DNA of 64,000 bases. Origin: Sipunculus nudus (taxonomy: Eukaryota; Annelida; Sipuncula; Golfingiida; Sipunculidae). This document shows, one piece after another, positions 24,565 through 37,429 of this stretch (its first letter is position 1; the number at the start of each line of letters is the position of its first letter). The stretch covers positions 26,405,956 to 26,469,955 of the forward strand of contig CM049312.1 in the NCBI GenBank assembly GCA_026874595.1. Reading direction: 5' to 3'. A program made the position numbers and the translations under genes. The notes beneath the pieces were generated by a model that was given only the letters and a program-made list of their open reading frames with translations, did no database searches and was not told the origin of the DNA.

Positions 24565-26185
24565 ATATATAAGGGGTGTAGGTGTAAGAAGGTGTGTGTG
24601 TGTGTGTGCAGGTAGGTAGGTGTGCAGGTGGGGAGGTATGTTGGCACCAGTAATGTATGATCATCAACAATACACTTTGTCTGATAAGAACAAGGCAAGT
24701 ACCTCCAGTGATAATTAATCATTGCTTCATAGCCTCTTGATCTCCTATCTCCATCTAATTAATCTACCAACAGGTACTGCAATACGGGGATGGATTAAAA
24801 GGGAAACGGGGGAGCGCGCTCCGCCTTTTTTTACCTAAAAAAAATCAAGCATATTAAATAATATACGCTTAAATAAGATAAATCTAGTTAAGTAAAGATT
24901 TACTAACATACGAAGCTTTCAAGAAACGCTTGAGATCTTAGTTATAATCCCAGGTGCTCAACTGGCCAAATAATGCACGGGTGTGCTATGTCTGTGCGTC
25001 GGGCGCAACTAATCTGTTGTTAACACTCACAGCAGCACCTCGGTATCAGCCAGCTGCTTCAGGGCTTATACAAACGCATTTGAAAACGACGAAATAGCCT
25101 TTGAAAATGACGACGTATTATATCGAGGCCACATATCCTGTTAGCACACCTGGTTTTGAAAATATCGTTCAGGTGGAAATGTCATGACTAATATTTCAGA
25201 TTTAAGGTTTACTAGAGGGTACGAACTAATTAAGATGGAAAAACACGCACGTAATGGGTACAGCTGATTTTGTTCATGTTGCGTCTTTTACCGTTTGCGT
25301 CTTCATGCGAGAGTTACATGGTAAATCTGCAAGCGCTCTTGATACACTTGGTTACCTGTGCCAGGATTTGCTCCCCCCCCCCCTTTCTAAGATCATGCAT
25401 CTACCCCTGCATTAACCGCTGATGTCTAGTATCTAGTTCAAGCAGGCAGTTTCATCAGTGGTTATTTAGGATCTGTACGCCGGCACAGAACCGTGACGTG
25501 TGTCCTGTACACCAGTAAATCACGATACATACCAATACACCACTGTTTACGGCGAGCCTTAATGTAACATAAGGGACCAAGAAAAAACAGCACGCAAAAA
25601 AAAAGAATTTACGTTAGCTCTTTAGCCTTTCTTGTTAATTAAATAAACTAGAGCGTGACATATATCAGGTTTTCTTATAGATTTTATAGGTATCGTTGCC
25701 CAGGTTAAAACAGTATGGTGAAACATTGGTCGACATATGGTAGAGCATTAAAGTGTTTGGTTAAGGAAAGAAGGCCCTTATTCGTTGTTGCCGAGTAGAC
25801 ACTAACACACACACACACATATATATGAATATATAAATATATATATATATATATGTATTAATATTAAATGTTATTCATGAATTAATGTTGGATAGTGGAA
25901 ACATTTATATGACTCTCTGCTGCAATAAAGCAAGCTGATTTAGCATAACCCAGTCAGAAGGCACGTGAATGCACACTTTGTGGTTAGTTTTGCTGTACAG
26001 TTCGCCCGTCATGGTCGTAATAAGGGGTCTTTTTTCTTTCTTTCATATTTTCTAGTGATGGACAGCTCTGAATTCACTGTATTGTTACTGATTAACGGGA
26101 CATTGTTTCGAAGGCTGGTTTAATAAACTCTCTTCAATCCCAGTTATTTTGTGTGATATATATTTATATCGCTCATATACGGAAA
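24562..26185. other. Non-coding stretch
   Basis: No gene recognised. CACA/TATA microsatellite at about 25804-25854. Sequences near 24785 (CGGGGATGGAT) and 25409 (ATCTACCCCTG) look like degraded inverted ends of a MITE, but no target duplication is seen. Confidence 0.4.
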
Positions 26186-26189
26186 CATA

Positions 26190-27142
26190 TACAGTAAAAC
26201 GCCTGCTAACAACCACGCTTCAATAACGGTCAATACGTCTATAACGGTCAGATTTTCAGGTCCCGAATTCTCGAATTTTATATTTCATAATCATTTTGTT
26301 GTCATTTACAGTCACTTCTCTATTCCGTATTACGGCCAGGTCTCTCGGTCCCGCAGGCCGGGAAACGCCTCAATTACGGTCAGGGGCAGTGACTCCGTGA
26401 CATGGGCTTAACAAATCGAGCGGCCACTTCTGACCTCAATATTATTACTCAAGTGTTCGCTCTCACATATTCCTGTCTGTTTATGAGTGCCTGGATAAAG
26501 GTACCACTCGACCGTGACTGAGTTGTTTGAAACACATCAAGCGTCGTACTACCACACACTGTCTCATTAGTATGCACTCATTAGTAAGGCATACGTTCCA
26601 ACCTGCGTGTATGTTTGGGAATCAGTCGTGCGAGCCGGATCTTTATCAGAGTGTGTCATTTAATTAACGAATGACAACCAGCGGGTCCCGATAATTATGT
26701 CATCAGAAAAAAGTTAGGCTAACTGTGCATCTTTAAACGTTCTTTAATATCATTGTGAACACGTATATCCAACGAAAAAAGTGCGGCAAACATCGCAAAT
26801 TTACTCATACAGGAATAATTATGAATGCAAAATAAATATTGATACATGTATAAAATGTTACGCATACTCTGTCCCAATCACTTTGACCAAAAGGTAGATC
26901 TGATCAGGAAGAGTGACGGGAAAAGCAGCCGATAGCTACCAGAACTATTTTAATTTTTTTTATTGATAACAGTATTTATACTTATACTCTTTATAAAAGT
27001 TTATTTTGTTGATCGTAAAAAAGATTTGAACTTGGTTTCGTGTTACATTTTAACCCCCATATCCTGGTCTAGTCCTGTATAACGGCCGCTCCTGTATTAA
27101 GGCCACTTCCTTCCAGTCCCGATGGTGACCGTAATATAGGCG

Positions 27143-27148
<6 letters not shown>
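26190..27148. mobile_element. Possible pogo/Tigger-like non-autonomous remnant
   Basis: The left end reads TACAGTAAAACGCCTGCTAA, with TAACGGTCA motifs inside. The right end, reverse-complemented, reads TTAGAACGCCTATATTACGG with a similar GGTC...GGGAC interior. CAGT...ACGCC ends with degenerate inner repeats are typical of pogo/Tigger-type elements (family knowledge). The right terminus runs into a TA microsatellite, so the target TA cannot be checked. There is no transposase ORF. Confidence 0.35.

Positions 27149-27222
<74 letters not shown>
27147..27222. repeat. (TA)n microsatellite
   Basis: About 37 TA units directly at the right edge of the Tigger-like remnant. Confidence 0.95.
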
Positions 27223-27225
<3 letters not shown>

Positions 27226-27229
27226 TGTT

Positions 27230-28480
27230 GTTTTTCTTCACAGTTATATATATTAGTCGTGGGCCGATTATTCGATTGTATCGATGATTGGTCGTTTTCT
27301 TTCAAAATCAATTTAATCGATTAAAACGATTATGTATGCACATGCAAAGAATCTAATCCTGTCTCGACCAAACGGAACATTGCGCCGCTAACAATCTTCC
27401 GACGGCAAGTCGACCTTGGATGCGACTGGACTTATGGTTTCATTATGAAGACTGGTGTACATGCCGCACTGATTACTGCACTCAATAATCTAGGAACTAG
27501 TTATCGACATATTTCAAGGTAATTTATAAAGTACATAATATTTCGATTAATAACCGATCATCGGTTGTGTTAATTTTTCCAACTTATATATTTATATCAG
27601 TGTTAGTTTTAAATAATTTGAAAGTATGGATAACAAATACGATTCCATTTTATAAGTAATTGATTACAATTAGAAATACTTTTGTGTTTCCAGGAAAAAA
27701 ATTACCATTTTAATTACTTCCGCATTAATTGAAAAAAAAACTTTTGTAATAATTAAATCTTTGTGTTTATAAGCCATTTACATTATGACAGTGAAAGAAA
27801 CTTGGTTAGAGATTTGTGTACTCTTAAAAATTTTTTTGACATTCTCAATAAAAATGAATTTAATTACACAAATATATTAAAATAACCCATGAAATAAGAA
27901 ATAATTGTCACAATTCAAACTCGATCATTACATCACAGTTCAGTTGCTCCCACGAGAACACATAGGCTTAAATAAGGTGACGCCTTATTAAACTATCACC
28001 TTGCTTATAACTGTTTTTAAATATACCTCCTCATTCTTCATATATAAAAACAAGGCTTCTTTTGATACTTGTAATCGGATAAAATATATATAAATATAAC
28101 TAATGCTTTCTGTATATGCTGTCTCTGCAATTTGAAAATAATCGTCAAATTACCATGGTAAGTCAAAATATTAAACCAAATGTTTACGAATGCCGAAAGA
28201 AAACGCCGAAAATAAAATGTTACACACAGTTAATACTTGTTATACGGTCCCGCGGTCCCGACTATCGGGCCTAGGGAATTCGTATCTGGGTGAAGTCGTT
28301 GGCATTTTTTTGTCGCACCGTCGCTTAACAAGGACAAGTGCTTTTTTTTACATGTGCGTATTAACTGTCCTTTTATTATAATAGACACCTACCACGACTC
28401 CCTTGTGTTGCCTGAAAGTGTTTCCGACGGCTAAAACTGAGGAAACCTTCAGTAAGGGCTGCTCCTTGCTGTAAGGTCCA
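27230..28480. other. AT-rich 5' flank of the P450 gene
   Basis: No gene or clear repeat. No strong TATA box was found just upstream of the P450 start. Confidence 0.4.
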
Positions 28481-28500
28481 TTTTTAGACAGATTTAACAA

Positions 28501-30027
28501 ATGGCGGAAATGGATATGGACACAGACTTGCAAACTGTTCTCTCTGTGTTTTTGGCTGCTCTGGTGGTAGTGATTATCATCCGGGACATTGTATGGACCC
28601 GGGACCTGCCTCCCGGGCCTTGGGGATTACCTTTGTTTGGCCATCTACCTTTTCTTGGTAAGAACCCCCACATCACTTTCACTAGTATGTACAAGAAGTA
28701 TGGCCCAGTGTTCACGATACGGATGGGCAGTTACAGAACAGTAGTTATCTCAGATTATGATGCCATGAAAGAAGCGTTAATTGATAAAGCACCGGACTTT
28801 GATGGCCGCCCCGACTTCAATTCTTTCCAGTATATCGCAAAACGCACAACATTCACCTGGCAGTCTTATAGCCCACGCTGGCGACTTCATCGGAAAACCG
28901 CAGCAACGGGACTGCGTATGTTCAGTACCTCCCGGAATCCTCCAATAGATGACGTCATCACAGAAGAAGCGCTACAACTAGCTAAGTTCCTGTTGGTTGA
29001 ATGTTCACGTGAACATGTTACTGACCCTTTTATCGCCATCAGGGACACTGTGGCGAGCATCATCTTTTCAGTTTGTTTTGGTGATCGGTTTGAGTTTAAG
29101 GATGACCCGCAGTTCCAGGCTTACGTCCAAATGGTCAGCGAGTTTATGACGTTTCTATCAGCAGGTGGTAACGCTGGTGACCTAATACCCTGGTTACGAC
29201 CTTTCACCCAAAAGAAACTAAACAAATTCATCACCATGAACGAAAGGGTAAGAGCTTTTGTTGACCCTCATATCAAGATGCACCTGGACACATTTCAGGA
29301 TGGAGAACTGCGGGATGCTTTAGATGCATTTATACAAGCAACAAGAGATATCCCACAATCCAGCAAGGATGACGTAGGTTTGAGTGATGAAGCTATCATA
29401 TACACGATAATCAGCCTCATCATTCCCGGCATAAGCACCGTCACTTCCACTCTGCACTGGTGTATTCTTTATCTTGTGGCGTTTCCGGAAGCTCAAAAGC
29501 GAATCCAGAAAGAAATTGAGGATGCCATTGGAACTAAGCTAAGTATTTCTTACTCTGACCGTGCCAGGATGCCTTACACAGAGGCTTTTATGGCGGAAGT
29601 GTTTCGCCACAGTTCGATCGGTCCTTTGTCGCTGCCTCATTTCACAATCTGCGACACCCAACTCCAAGGATATAAAATACCAAAGAATACGTTGGTCTTT
29701 TTTAACTTGTATGCAGTAAACCGAGACGAGTCCCTTTGGGAATCACCCGAATCATTCGTTCCAGAGAGGTTTCTGACGGAGAACGGTAAAGTCAACAGAG
29801 ATTTAGCAGAGGCTGCGTCGCCGTTTGGCCACGGTAAGCGTCGTTGTCTTGGGGAGCACCTTGGGCGGCTGCAGGTTTTTTTGGTCATTTGTAATTTACT
29901 CCGGTGTTGTCACTTTGAGAAGTCTCCTGACCATCCAATCACACTGAAGCCTAAGGAATTCGGTCTGTCGTTAGATGCACAACCTTACAAGGTTTGTATT
30001 AAACCTAGGGATATTTTCAGCTCATAG
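28501..30027 (+). CDS. Cytochrome P450, clan 2 (CYP1/CYP17-like), intronless
   Basis: A haem monooxygenase of the endoplasmic reticulum type, 508 residues, a normal full length. An N-terminal membrane anchor (residues about 10-30) is followed by the hinge LPPGPWGLPLFG. The K-helix ExxR motif is E366-V-F-R369, the PERF motif starts at P421, and the haem loop FGHGKRRCLG carries the axial cysteine C449. The B-C region (SYSPRWRLHRK) resembles CYP1-type enzymes. The I-helix reads PGISTVTS around T313: the usual acidic residue before the conserved threonine is serine, and the usual alanine/glycine before G310 is proline. That could alter proton delivery or oxygen activation. The substrate cannot be inferred. 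The first ATG was chosen because the anchor follows at once. There are no introns, suggesting retroposition or intron loss in this branch. A 90%-like paralogue lies 9 kb away on the other strand as a pseudogene. Confidence 0.93.
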   Translation: MAEMDMDTDLQTVLSVFLAALVVVIIIRDIVWTRDLPPGPWGLPLFGHLPFLGKNPHITFTSMYKKYGPVFTIRMGSYRTVVISDYDAMKEALIDKAPDFDGRPDFNSFQYIAKRTTFTWQSYSPRWRLHRKTAATGLRMFSTSRNPPIDDVITEEALQLAKFLLVECSREHVTDPFIAIRDTVASIIFSVCFGDRFEFKDDPQFQAYVQMVSEFMTFLSAGGNAGDLIPWLRPFTQKKLNKFITMNERVRAFVDPHIKMHLDTFQDGELRDALDAFIQATRDIPQSSKDDVGLSDEAIIYTIISLIIPGISTVTSTLHWCILYLVAFPEAQKRIQKEIEDAIGTKLSISYSDRARMPYTEAFMAEVFRHSSIGPLSLPHFTICDTQLQGYKIPKNTLVFFNLYAVNRDESLWESPESFVPERFLTENGKVNRDLAEAASPFGHGKRRCLGEHLGRLQVFLVICNLLRCCHFEKSPDHPITLKPKEFGLSLDAQPYKVCIKPRDIFSS

Positions 30028-30354
30028 TTCACAAATATGTCCGCGACAAATGGCCACTATAGATCCTGTAATCGGAACTATCCTATCTTTCATTACAAAT
30101 TATATCTTAAATCTTAAAATATGAAATCTTAAAATATCAGATAAATCAGGTACAACAAACGATGTATGATTGATACTTAATAATAACAGCGATAACAAAT
30201 TGAGCATTACTTGAAGAATACTCCTATGTAAAATGCCAATATATGCGTTTTAATATAGAAACAAAGAATCAGACCGCTAATTAGCAGGGTTGGTTAATTG
30301 AGCTCTTAATGTTGCTCATTCTGTGGAATCTAATAGATTTTCAGTACTAAGTGG

Positions 30355-30360
30355 AATAAA
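30355..30360 (+). promoter_or_regulatory. Candidate poly(A) signal for the P450
   Basis: AATAAA about 330 bp after the stop. A second AATAAA is at 30716-30721. Either would give an ordinary 3' UTR, and the choice cannot be made from sequence alone. Confidence 0.3.
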
Positions 30361-32580
30361 GAAAAATGAGAAGTTCTGCCTTGAGATAATAAATGTAAAT
30401 GAAGTTCAGTACGGGTGTCAAGACAAAATTTAATGTTAAAAAAAGTCAAACGGCTGTCAGGATAAACTGTAAATAAAAAGGAACGGATAATTTAAGTAAT
30501 AGGTCAAACTTTCCTATAAAGGTAAGGTAAAAATTGATTTGTATAAAAAATCCAGATATTAAATAAGATAGCCCAGTAAACATATACGTTACTGTGAAGT
30601 TGGGAACGTGTCTTAACATAAAGTGTGTTTAGGTTTCCTTTACACCTTGATTGTGAGTTATGTGTATTGTTTCATGCATGAGCAAGTTGTGTGTATCACT
30701 TGTCAACTAATCCTGAATAAAAGGAATGCACCGTAGCTGTGATAGGACCCGTTTATTACTATCTCCTGAGAATATGTTAACTAGTGTCACGATTCATAGA
30801 TCTAGATTTAATATCCTTATATAAGCTTAACACGCGCTTATCTATATCAAATTTACAGAATGGCCGTTTTATCTTAATTCAGAGCGTGCGAGATAAAGTG
30901 GTAAACAAACAGTGAATTAGTGCAGTATTGACCCTAGAGGCAGTAAATGTGTTATTTTTAATGAAATTCCATATCGTGTGAAAACCCGCATTGCATCTGA
31001 TAGTCATTCAATGTATGTGGTCTCGCTCGGAATGAATAAAAATTCAATTTCAATCTTTTGTTTTTATTTGTCATATGGTGTGACAAGATGCTCCATGTTA
31101 TTTCACAAGGTACATTATCCTGGTTGGTCGTTTTTGTTGCAGATTATTTTGTGGAACATACACACAGCATAAAAACTAAGTTTTCAACACGAAAGCCCCA
31201 TATAAATATAGATCTAGCTCACAGACCTGCTTTAAAAGTGAGTACAAAGCATTTGTTGTTATAAAATTGGGTGCTTGGCTAGAGTAACATAGTAACATTT
31301 GGACGAGATGCGAGCACAAGAGATGAAAATATCTTTTGTATATTCGGACTCTCCTACCCATCGTATGAATGCCCTTCGTGCACGTTTTGTCCCAGTAAAC
31401 TAGATAAGGTCACACGTATTCCATTCAAATTGGACCACACGTTTTCCATTCAAGTCGGGCGAAAGCAGAGCTCATAGGATAAATCACTGGTTTGTTCCGC
31501 CCTAAAGGGAAGTTGTCAAGGTTGGTTCAGATTGAACATATCTAACGCGAACCGAATGTGTAAGTCTATATATTCTGGCACTATACTGGCATATTATGAC
31601 GTATATATTTTTTTTATTATTCCATTTATAATGGGCGGCAGAAGGTTTGTCTGTAATATCGACAGGAATTCTGATAATTTAAACAAAAATAGTTAAATAG
31701 GAAAATGCGATGTTTGCATATCCTACAAACATAAAAACCCTCGATGGACCTTTTATCTTAAAATTTGTCTGTCTGGTTCTTGGTAAATTACCAATAATTA
31801 CCCGCAAACTTAAGTTAATCTACTGTTCAGTGTACATTTGGGGGTCTGGTATCCTGAATTATAACCGCAGATGCATCTAATAAATTCAGTTCAGTGTACC
31901 CATTGATAGTGTTAACAAAAAAGCATAGATATTCAGATAAATTAATTGATTATAAATATATGGATGCGTATGAGTTGCATCTCTTTTAACGTGTTTATTC
32001 TTTGTACACATTTATTTTCGTACGTATTATGTGGTTTCATTTGTTAGAGTTACATCTAAATTAGCCCAGAGTAATCATGAAGTCTGTTTCTCTTTACTGA
32101 TAACAGAATGAGGTGTATATATCTGAAAATCAGTGATATATGAGTTTCATGTTGGTGATTTGTCTGATAATTATATGAGCCAAATATGAGCTAAATATTC
32201 CTGGCTGAATTAATATCTGAGATGGGTAACGTTGGCGAGGTTAATACTTGTGTCACTGACCGTTTACTCAATGACTAATGACAAAGAAACTGGTTAATGT
32301 TGCTCCCATTGCCTGATAATGAACCGGGCTAATGTGACAAGAGTGGACCGTGAGAGCTCACGGATTCACAAGAGTACGAATCTAATGTTCAAGGGTTATG
32401 AGCGTCACAATCTGATTGTAATGTTAAATTATAACGAATATTGGATTAGAATGTTTCAAGGCAAATTTTATGATAATGGGTGTTTTGGTGGTAAGGACGT
32501 CACGGAAAAAGTAATATTTTGTAAGCATACGCATGTGAAATATAAATAGAATTTTTTTGCTTTAAATGTAATACATCTTT
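30361..32580. other. Non-coding stretch
   Basis: AT-rich. Only short ORFs without recognisable domains. Confidence 0.4.
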
Positions 32581-32589
32581 ATTTTAAAG

Positions 32590-33310
32590 TTTAATAGTTG
32601 AGACACCAGTTTTTTTTCTCTATAACTCGCAGAATATAAGTCACGGTGACATAATTACATGTTTTCCAGAAAATTTATCCACCTCCTATAATGTCACATG
32701 AGAAGATTCTAGGCAAAATGGATACAACGTGTGCATTTTCTGACTTTCTTTGTGCTCCAATCATGTTTTCGGCCAGTATTGCATAATATAGGTCACCATG
32801 ACCATTTTTTTCAAATTTCTTAGGAAATTTGCCTAGGACCTTCCTGGATGTGCAATTAAAAGTTTCTACGTCTAACGGTTACCTTTTGTGAAAGGTTATC
32901 GTGCGGCCTGATTCATTTGAAGATCTCAAAAATAGAGAAAGAAATGCTAAAAAAGAGAAAAATAACAGGTGACGCCACTTGTTTTCAGGAATTGATGAAA
33001 CACTTTTTCTGTCGATATGCATGGGAAGAATCTTGGCAATCAATGGATCAGTTAATGATATAATGGAGCTTTCGTATCATTTTTTTTATTATTCATGGGG
33101 TATTTTCGAACTCCATTGCTCGGAGAACATAGGCCACGGTGACCTAATTTCAGGTGTCTCAGTAGAATTTTTATGAACCTCCATTGGATTTGAGTTAGAA
33201 GTATTTAGGTCCAGCGGTTATGATATGTGCCCTGTTAAGGAACAGGAGAGCGGACAGATGGACGGCACGACAGACGGCCGGACAGACGGACGACGGACAA
33301 AGAGTAACCA
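32590..33310. repeat. Degenerate tandem repeat with GTCAC-GTGAC palindromes and GACGGACA tail
   Basis: Three diverged blocks contain a similar motif: AGTCACGGTGACATAA (about 32639), AGGTCACCATGACCA (32790-32804) and GGCCACGGTGACCTAA (about 33131). Each has similar flanks (CTCGCAGAATATAAG, GCTCGGAGAACATAGG). The end is a GGACAGACGG-type low-complexity tail (about 33250-33300). It is probably an old dispersed repeat. The ORF at 32979-33176 is part of it. Confidence 0.5.
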
Positions 33311-35000
33311 CATTAGGTAAAATAATGTATTACAGTTGAGACAATTGGCCCCGGCCGTCCAACCGTGCCCATCAGGAAAAGATCCGTTTCGAGCAAAAAC
33401 GACCCTTGGCTGAAAGATAGTGAGGGATTGAGCGCTCTTTCGTCACCGCTGGCAAGCAGGGTTCGTGAGTAGTGCCCGTCTGCAGCCTGCTAATGTGCTA
33501 ATCTCCCGCATGGGGCAATTTTCTTCCTTATGATGCATGGACCATTTTTATCCTTGAATATACTTCAATAAGAAAATAATTCCTTTATAACTTTTTACCA
33601 GTAAGAACGTTACATCGTTTATTAAGATTATTTTTACCTCAGTTTACAGAAAAGGTCTTATTTTAACGGCTGCAACGCGGTGCCCCTGCTCAAAACTCAC
33701 TAAAATCCTATACTTATTTTTATATGACAACTTGGAATCAGTCTAATTATTTGATAGAATTAAAATGGAAAATTTCGTCGAACGAGAGAAATTATTTGCA
33801 TATTTTCACTACTTTATTGCTTCACAGCATTCGGCGAGAATAAACATGGCGGCCATTGAGCCCCACCGCCATATATTGTTTTCAAATTTCCATCATACCT
33901 CTTTTGCAAATTTTAAATGAGAAATATTCACAAAGTTTGTAAGATTTTAAGAAATTTTCTTTGTTTAACGATCTCATATCTTGTTTTAACAACGGATGAC
34001 CTTTATGTGATTCAATGGGGAATGTCATGATATTCTGCCGGGCCTGCGTGTTCTTGAGTTCACAGCGAGATTTTGACACCCGTAATCTGTTGTGTATGTA
34101 AATATGATACTTATGGATACGTATGATAGTCAACGAGCAAATAAATGTCTTCTTACAGGGGAGTCTCGGTAATTCCTTCACCAGAATTGCCTAAGTATCA
34201 ACAGAGTTGTTTAATGCTACATGGTCTGCGCCACAAGCTATGTTCCGTGTATACTGGTAGCAAAGACTCAAGGGAAGTGTCATTTTAAATGAAAATAGAT
34301 TCACTGATAGGCAAACAGTCTTGGAGCTGGTGACATTTATCGTGTGAATCAGACAAATCAAACACACATCGAGGAACATGCAAATGCAGCTCAATATAAT
34401 AGACCCCCTGAGTTTCGCGTAAGTGGATGCTTCATAAAAGAGGTTGTGTAGGTGGAGAAAACATTGTGTCTGCGAAGGCTATCAAATATTCATGGACATC
34501 CCAAATTTCAAACCAGTAAATCAAACTACCACTGAAATATGTGTGATTTTCATCTAAGGCAGAGAGGAAAAGTCAGAGGTCACAACAAATCGACAGGTAA
34601 AAAAATAAATAACACTGGATCATATAATATTGTTATGCTTCTAATACTCCGTCTACCTAGCAAAACACTATATATTTTTCCGTTGAATTTTGCGGAATTA
34701 CTATCATCTTAGTGGACCAAGTTAAAATTGGTGAGGTTAATTGGTAAAGAACAGAGAATGAAGTGGCCTCGCTTACTATGGGTGTTTATCTAGCGTCGAA
34801 GTCTCTATTCGCCAGCCAGAATTATATGTATGCGAGTCCGACTGGATGTATGCACGTTATCTTTTTTTTGTCGAACTGTTGAAGAAACAACAAGATATTT
34901 TTTATACACCAGTGTACCCATGATTATATTAGCTTATTTTAATAGCAAACTGGAACCATTGTTGTGTCTCTTTATTTTCGCAGTTTAAAGGATTAACCAT
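33311..35000. other. Non-coding stretch
   Basis: No gene recognised. Minus-strand ORFs at 33882-34181 and 34191-34394 have no domain signature and are AT-rich. Confidence 0.4.
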
Positions 35001-35006
35001 GAAACA

Positions 35007-35395
35007 CTAAGATGCAGACGGATAGATCATGGTACAATTAGATGTAGATATAAAACACAAAGGATAATATATGGCACAATTCAATGTAGATACAGAATTA
35101 CAAAGGATAAATCATATCCCAATTCAGTGTAGATACAGACAAACAAATGATGCATCATTACAAAATTAAATGTAGATGCAGACTAATAAATGATAACTCG
35201 AGGCACAATAAAATGTAGATATAGACTTACAAATGAAAATTAAATCTAGATATAGACTATAAATGATAAATCATGTCAAACGTAAATGAAGATACAGACG
35301 TACAAATAAGAACTCATAGCAAAATTAAATGTAGATACAGACATACAAATGATAATTCATGGCAAAATTAAATGTAGATACAGTCTTACATATCA
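35007..35395. repeat. Degenerate about 43-bp minisatellite, about 9 copies
   Basis: The unit is approximately AATGTAGATACAGACTTACA followed by AATGATAACTCATGGCAAAATTA, with many substitutions and indels. It is best preserved at the right end (about 35325-35395). Confidence 0.8.
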
Positions 35396-35929
35396 ATATG
35401 TTCAACAGATTAGTAGAATAAATTTCTTGGTGACCTGATATTTTTGAGGAAATGTCGAGACAACTAACTGACCAAAGTACATCATCGGTGACAAGGTATG
35501 TGTTCTTTAAGATAGTAGAGGTTATGACAGTGTTCAATCTGCTATTTTACCTTATTATACGATTTTATATTTCTGTTCATATCCTTATTCAGAGAGCCAA
35601 AATTTATTATACTACATATATATTGTTAAATGTACCCCTTCAGCTCTGAAGTTAAATGTATACCTGTCTCCGATCGAAACTCATACTCTCGACCATAAAA
35701 ATATAAATAATATGCCGCAAGTCTTAGGCATTTATGTCAGTTGATTTACGTACTACTGGAATAAGCAGCCGTTAACTTTTACTTATGTCATATACAGAAT
35801 CCTTGAAAACATTGTCGATAGGCAAGGCTAGGCAGTAAATATATAGAGCTGAACTAGTATAAATATATCATGCTTGTGAAGACATAATGATTTTTTTATT
35901 ATTATTTTATGGATATAAGTACAAAGGTA

Positions 35930-36175
35930 TGAAGGGAAAAAAGAAAGTACTCAAGTAGTTATTGAAGAAACAGAAGGAGCACAGCAACCTCATTGAACTT
36001 TTGTCGGTGTCCCATTAAATCACCTCGAAAGAGACGGCTGTAAAAGAGTGCTCATATGCACCTTTACTATCACCTTAAACTTGTGACAAGATACTAGTAA
36101 CCGTTACGGGTGCCAGGATACCACCTTAAGGTTAATATCACGCAAAATTGTTTCTTCAGCTCGTAGTTCACAGAC
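35930..36175. repeat. Partial diverged copy of the P450-flanking repeat
   Basis: AAAGTACTCAAGTAG, CACCTTAAACTTGTGACAAG and TCAGCTCGTAGTTCACA resemble parts of 37430-38030. The last also resembles the P450 3' end (TCAGCTCATAGTTCACA at about 30018). Short matches only, so this is tentative. Confidence 0.35.
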
Positions 36176-36335
36176 ACTTCCGTTATAATCATCAACCATC
36201 GATTCTGCTATGAAAGTAAAATCACTGACATTCCCGTACATGCCTGTATTTGAACCCATCGTATAAAGCTAAATCCAATGATAGGAATATACATTATGAA
36301 TACACGTTATGAATATACATTAAGACTAAGGGACA

Positions 36336-36338
<3 letters not shown>

Positions 36339-36390
<52 letters not shown>

Positions 36391-36443
36391 CAGCACTACT
36401 TTTATGTATCGACCACTTTGATCCTGAAAACCAAACCTTTCAG

Positions 36444-36487
<44 letters not shown>
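36339..36487. repeat. Two (TA)n microsatellites
   Basis: TA runs at about 36339-36385 and 36446-36487, followed by a short (GT)n. Confidence 0.95.
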
Positions 36488-36492
<5 letters not shown>

Positions 36493-37429
36493 TGTGTGTG
36501 TGTGGATGTAACAATAACATTATAAATCATAAGTATATCAGCTACACCCATCAGTGTTTTTAAAATATCATCCAGGCTTGCAAAAAATCACCCAGCATAT
36601 TCCTATATCAGTCTTCCCTTTGCTGTGGCAGTTGAATAAAGCAAGCAATACAACTCAAACTAGTACAATAATATGACAACATTATGGTAAAAATTTAACC
36701 TAATTAATTTATTTTAAACTGTACACATTTTCAGCCGTCATTTTGACTCACTTGATAGTAATCTGATTTCATGCCTAGCATATATAAACGGTTAATGCCC
36801 AAGCATGAGCCGCCACTGTTTAAAGTTCATGCCTAAAAAGAATTTGGTAGTGAAACAGCTATGCATGGTAACGAATGCAGACATCATGTACACGGCTGTA
36901 CAACGTAATTTATGAGTACTTTCTACTGCTACGTAAAAAGAGAAATGTAAAATGTGTGAAAAATACCCCTTGTTGTAATCACCTTAATTAACCGTGCAAA
37001 CTGCCTTATATTTAGAGCGCAGTCAGCTCTTAGACTTTCTGTGTCTAAATAATAGGTCCGTACGCTGTACAAGATGTGTTGAGAAAGACAAAAAAAAGTA
37101 ATTAAAAGCGCTCTTTAACAAACGATTACTGTTCCGGGATTCATCCAAATGTCACCGATTGTAATTAAGACACAAGAGCTAATATGTGACGGGTTACTTT
37201 ATCATGATACCTAGTTTGCACATAGACAGATCATTATTCGCGTACCATTCACTTAGTATGTTGGATAGAATAATAAGGATTTACATCAAAGACTTTGAAC
37301 TTGATACACTTTAAACCATGTGTATATACTTTAAACGTGTCTGCATTTTGAAGGGTGTAATGTGTACGTGTATTTGTATTAACGCATAGTGCGTTTAAAT
37401 AATGCACGTTTTCCGATTAAACCAAGAAG

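Noticed and set aside
24446-24722. RERERE-rich ORFs
   Set aside because: Produced by the (CT)n microsatellite.
24782-25410. MITE with CGGGGATGGAT and ATCTACCCCTG ends
   Set aside because: The ends match poorly and no target duplication is visible, so I mention it only as a possibility.
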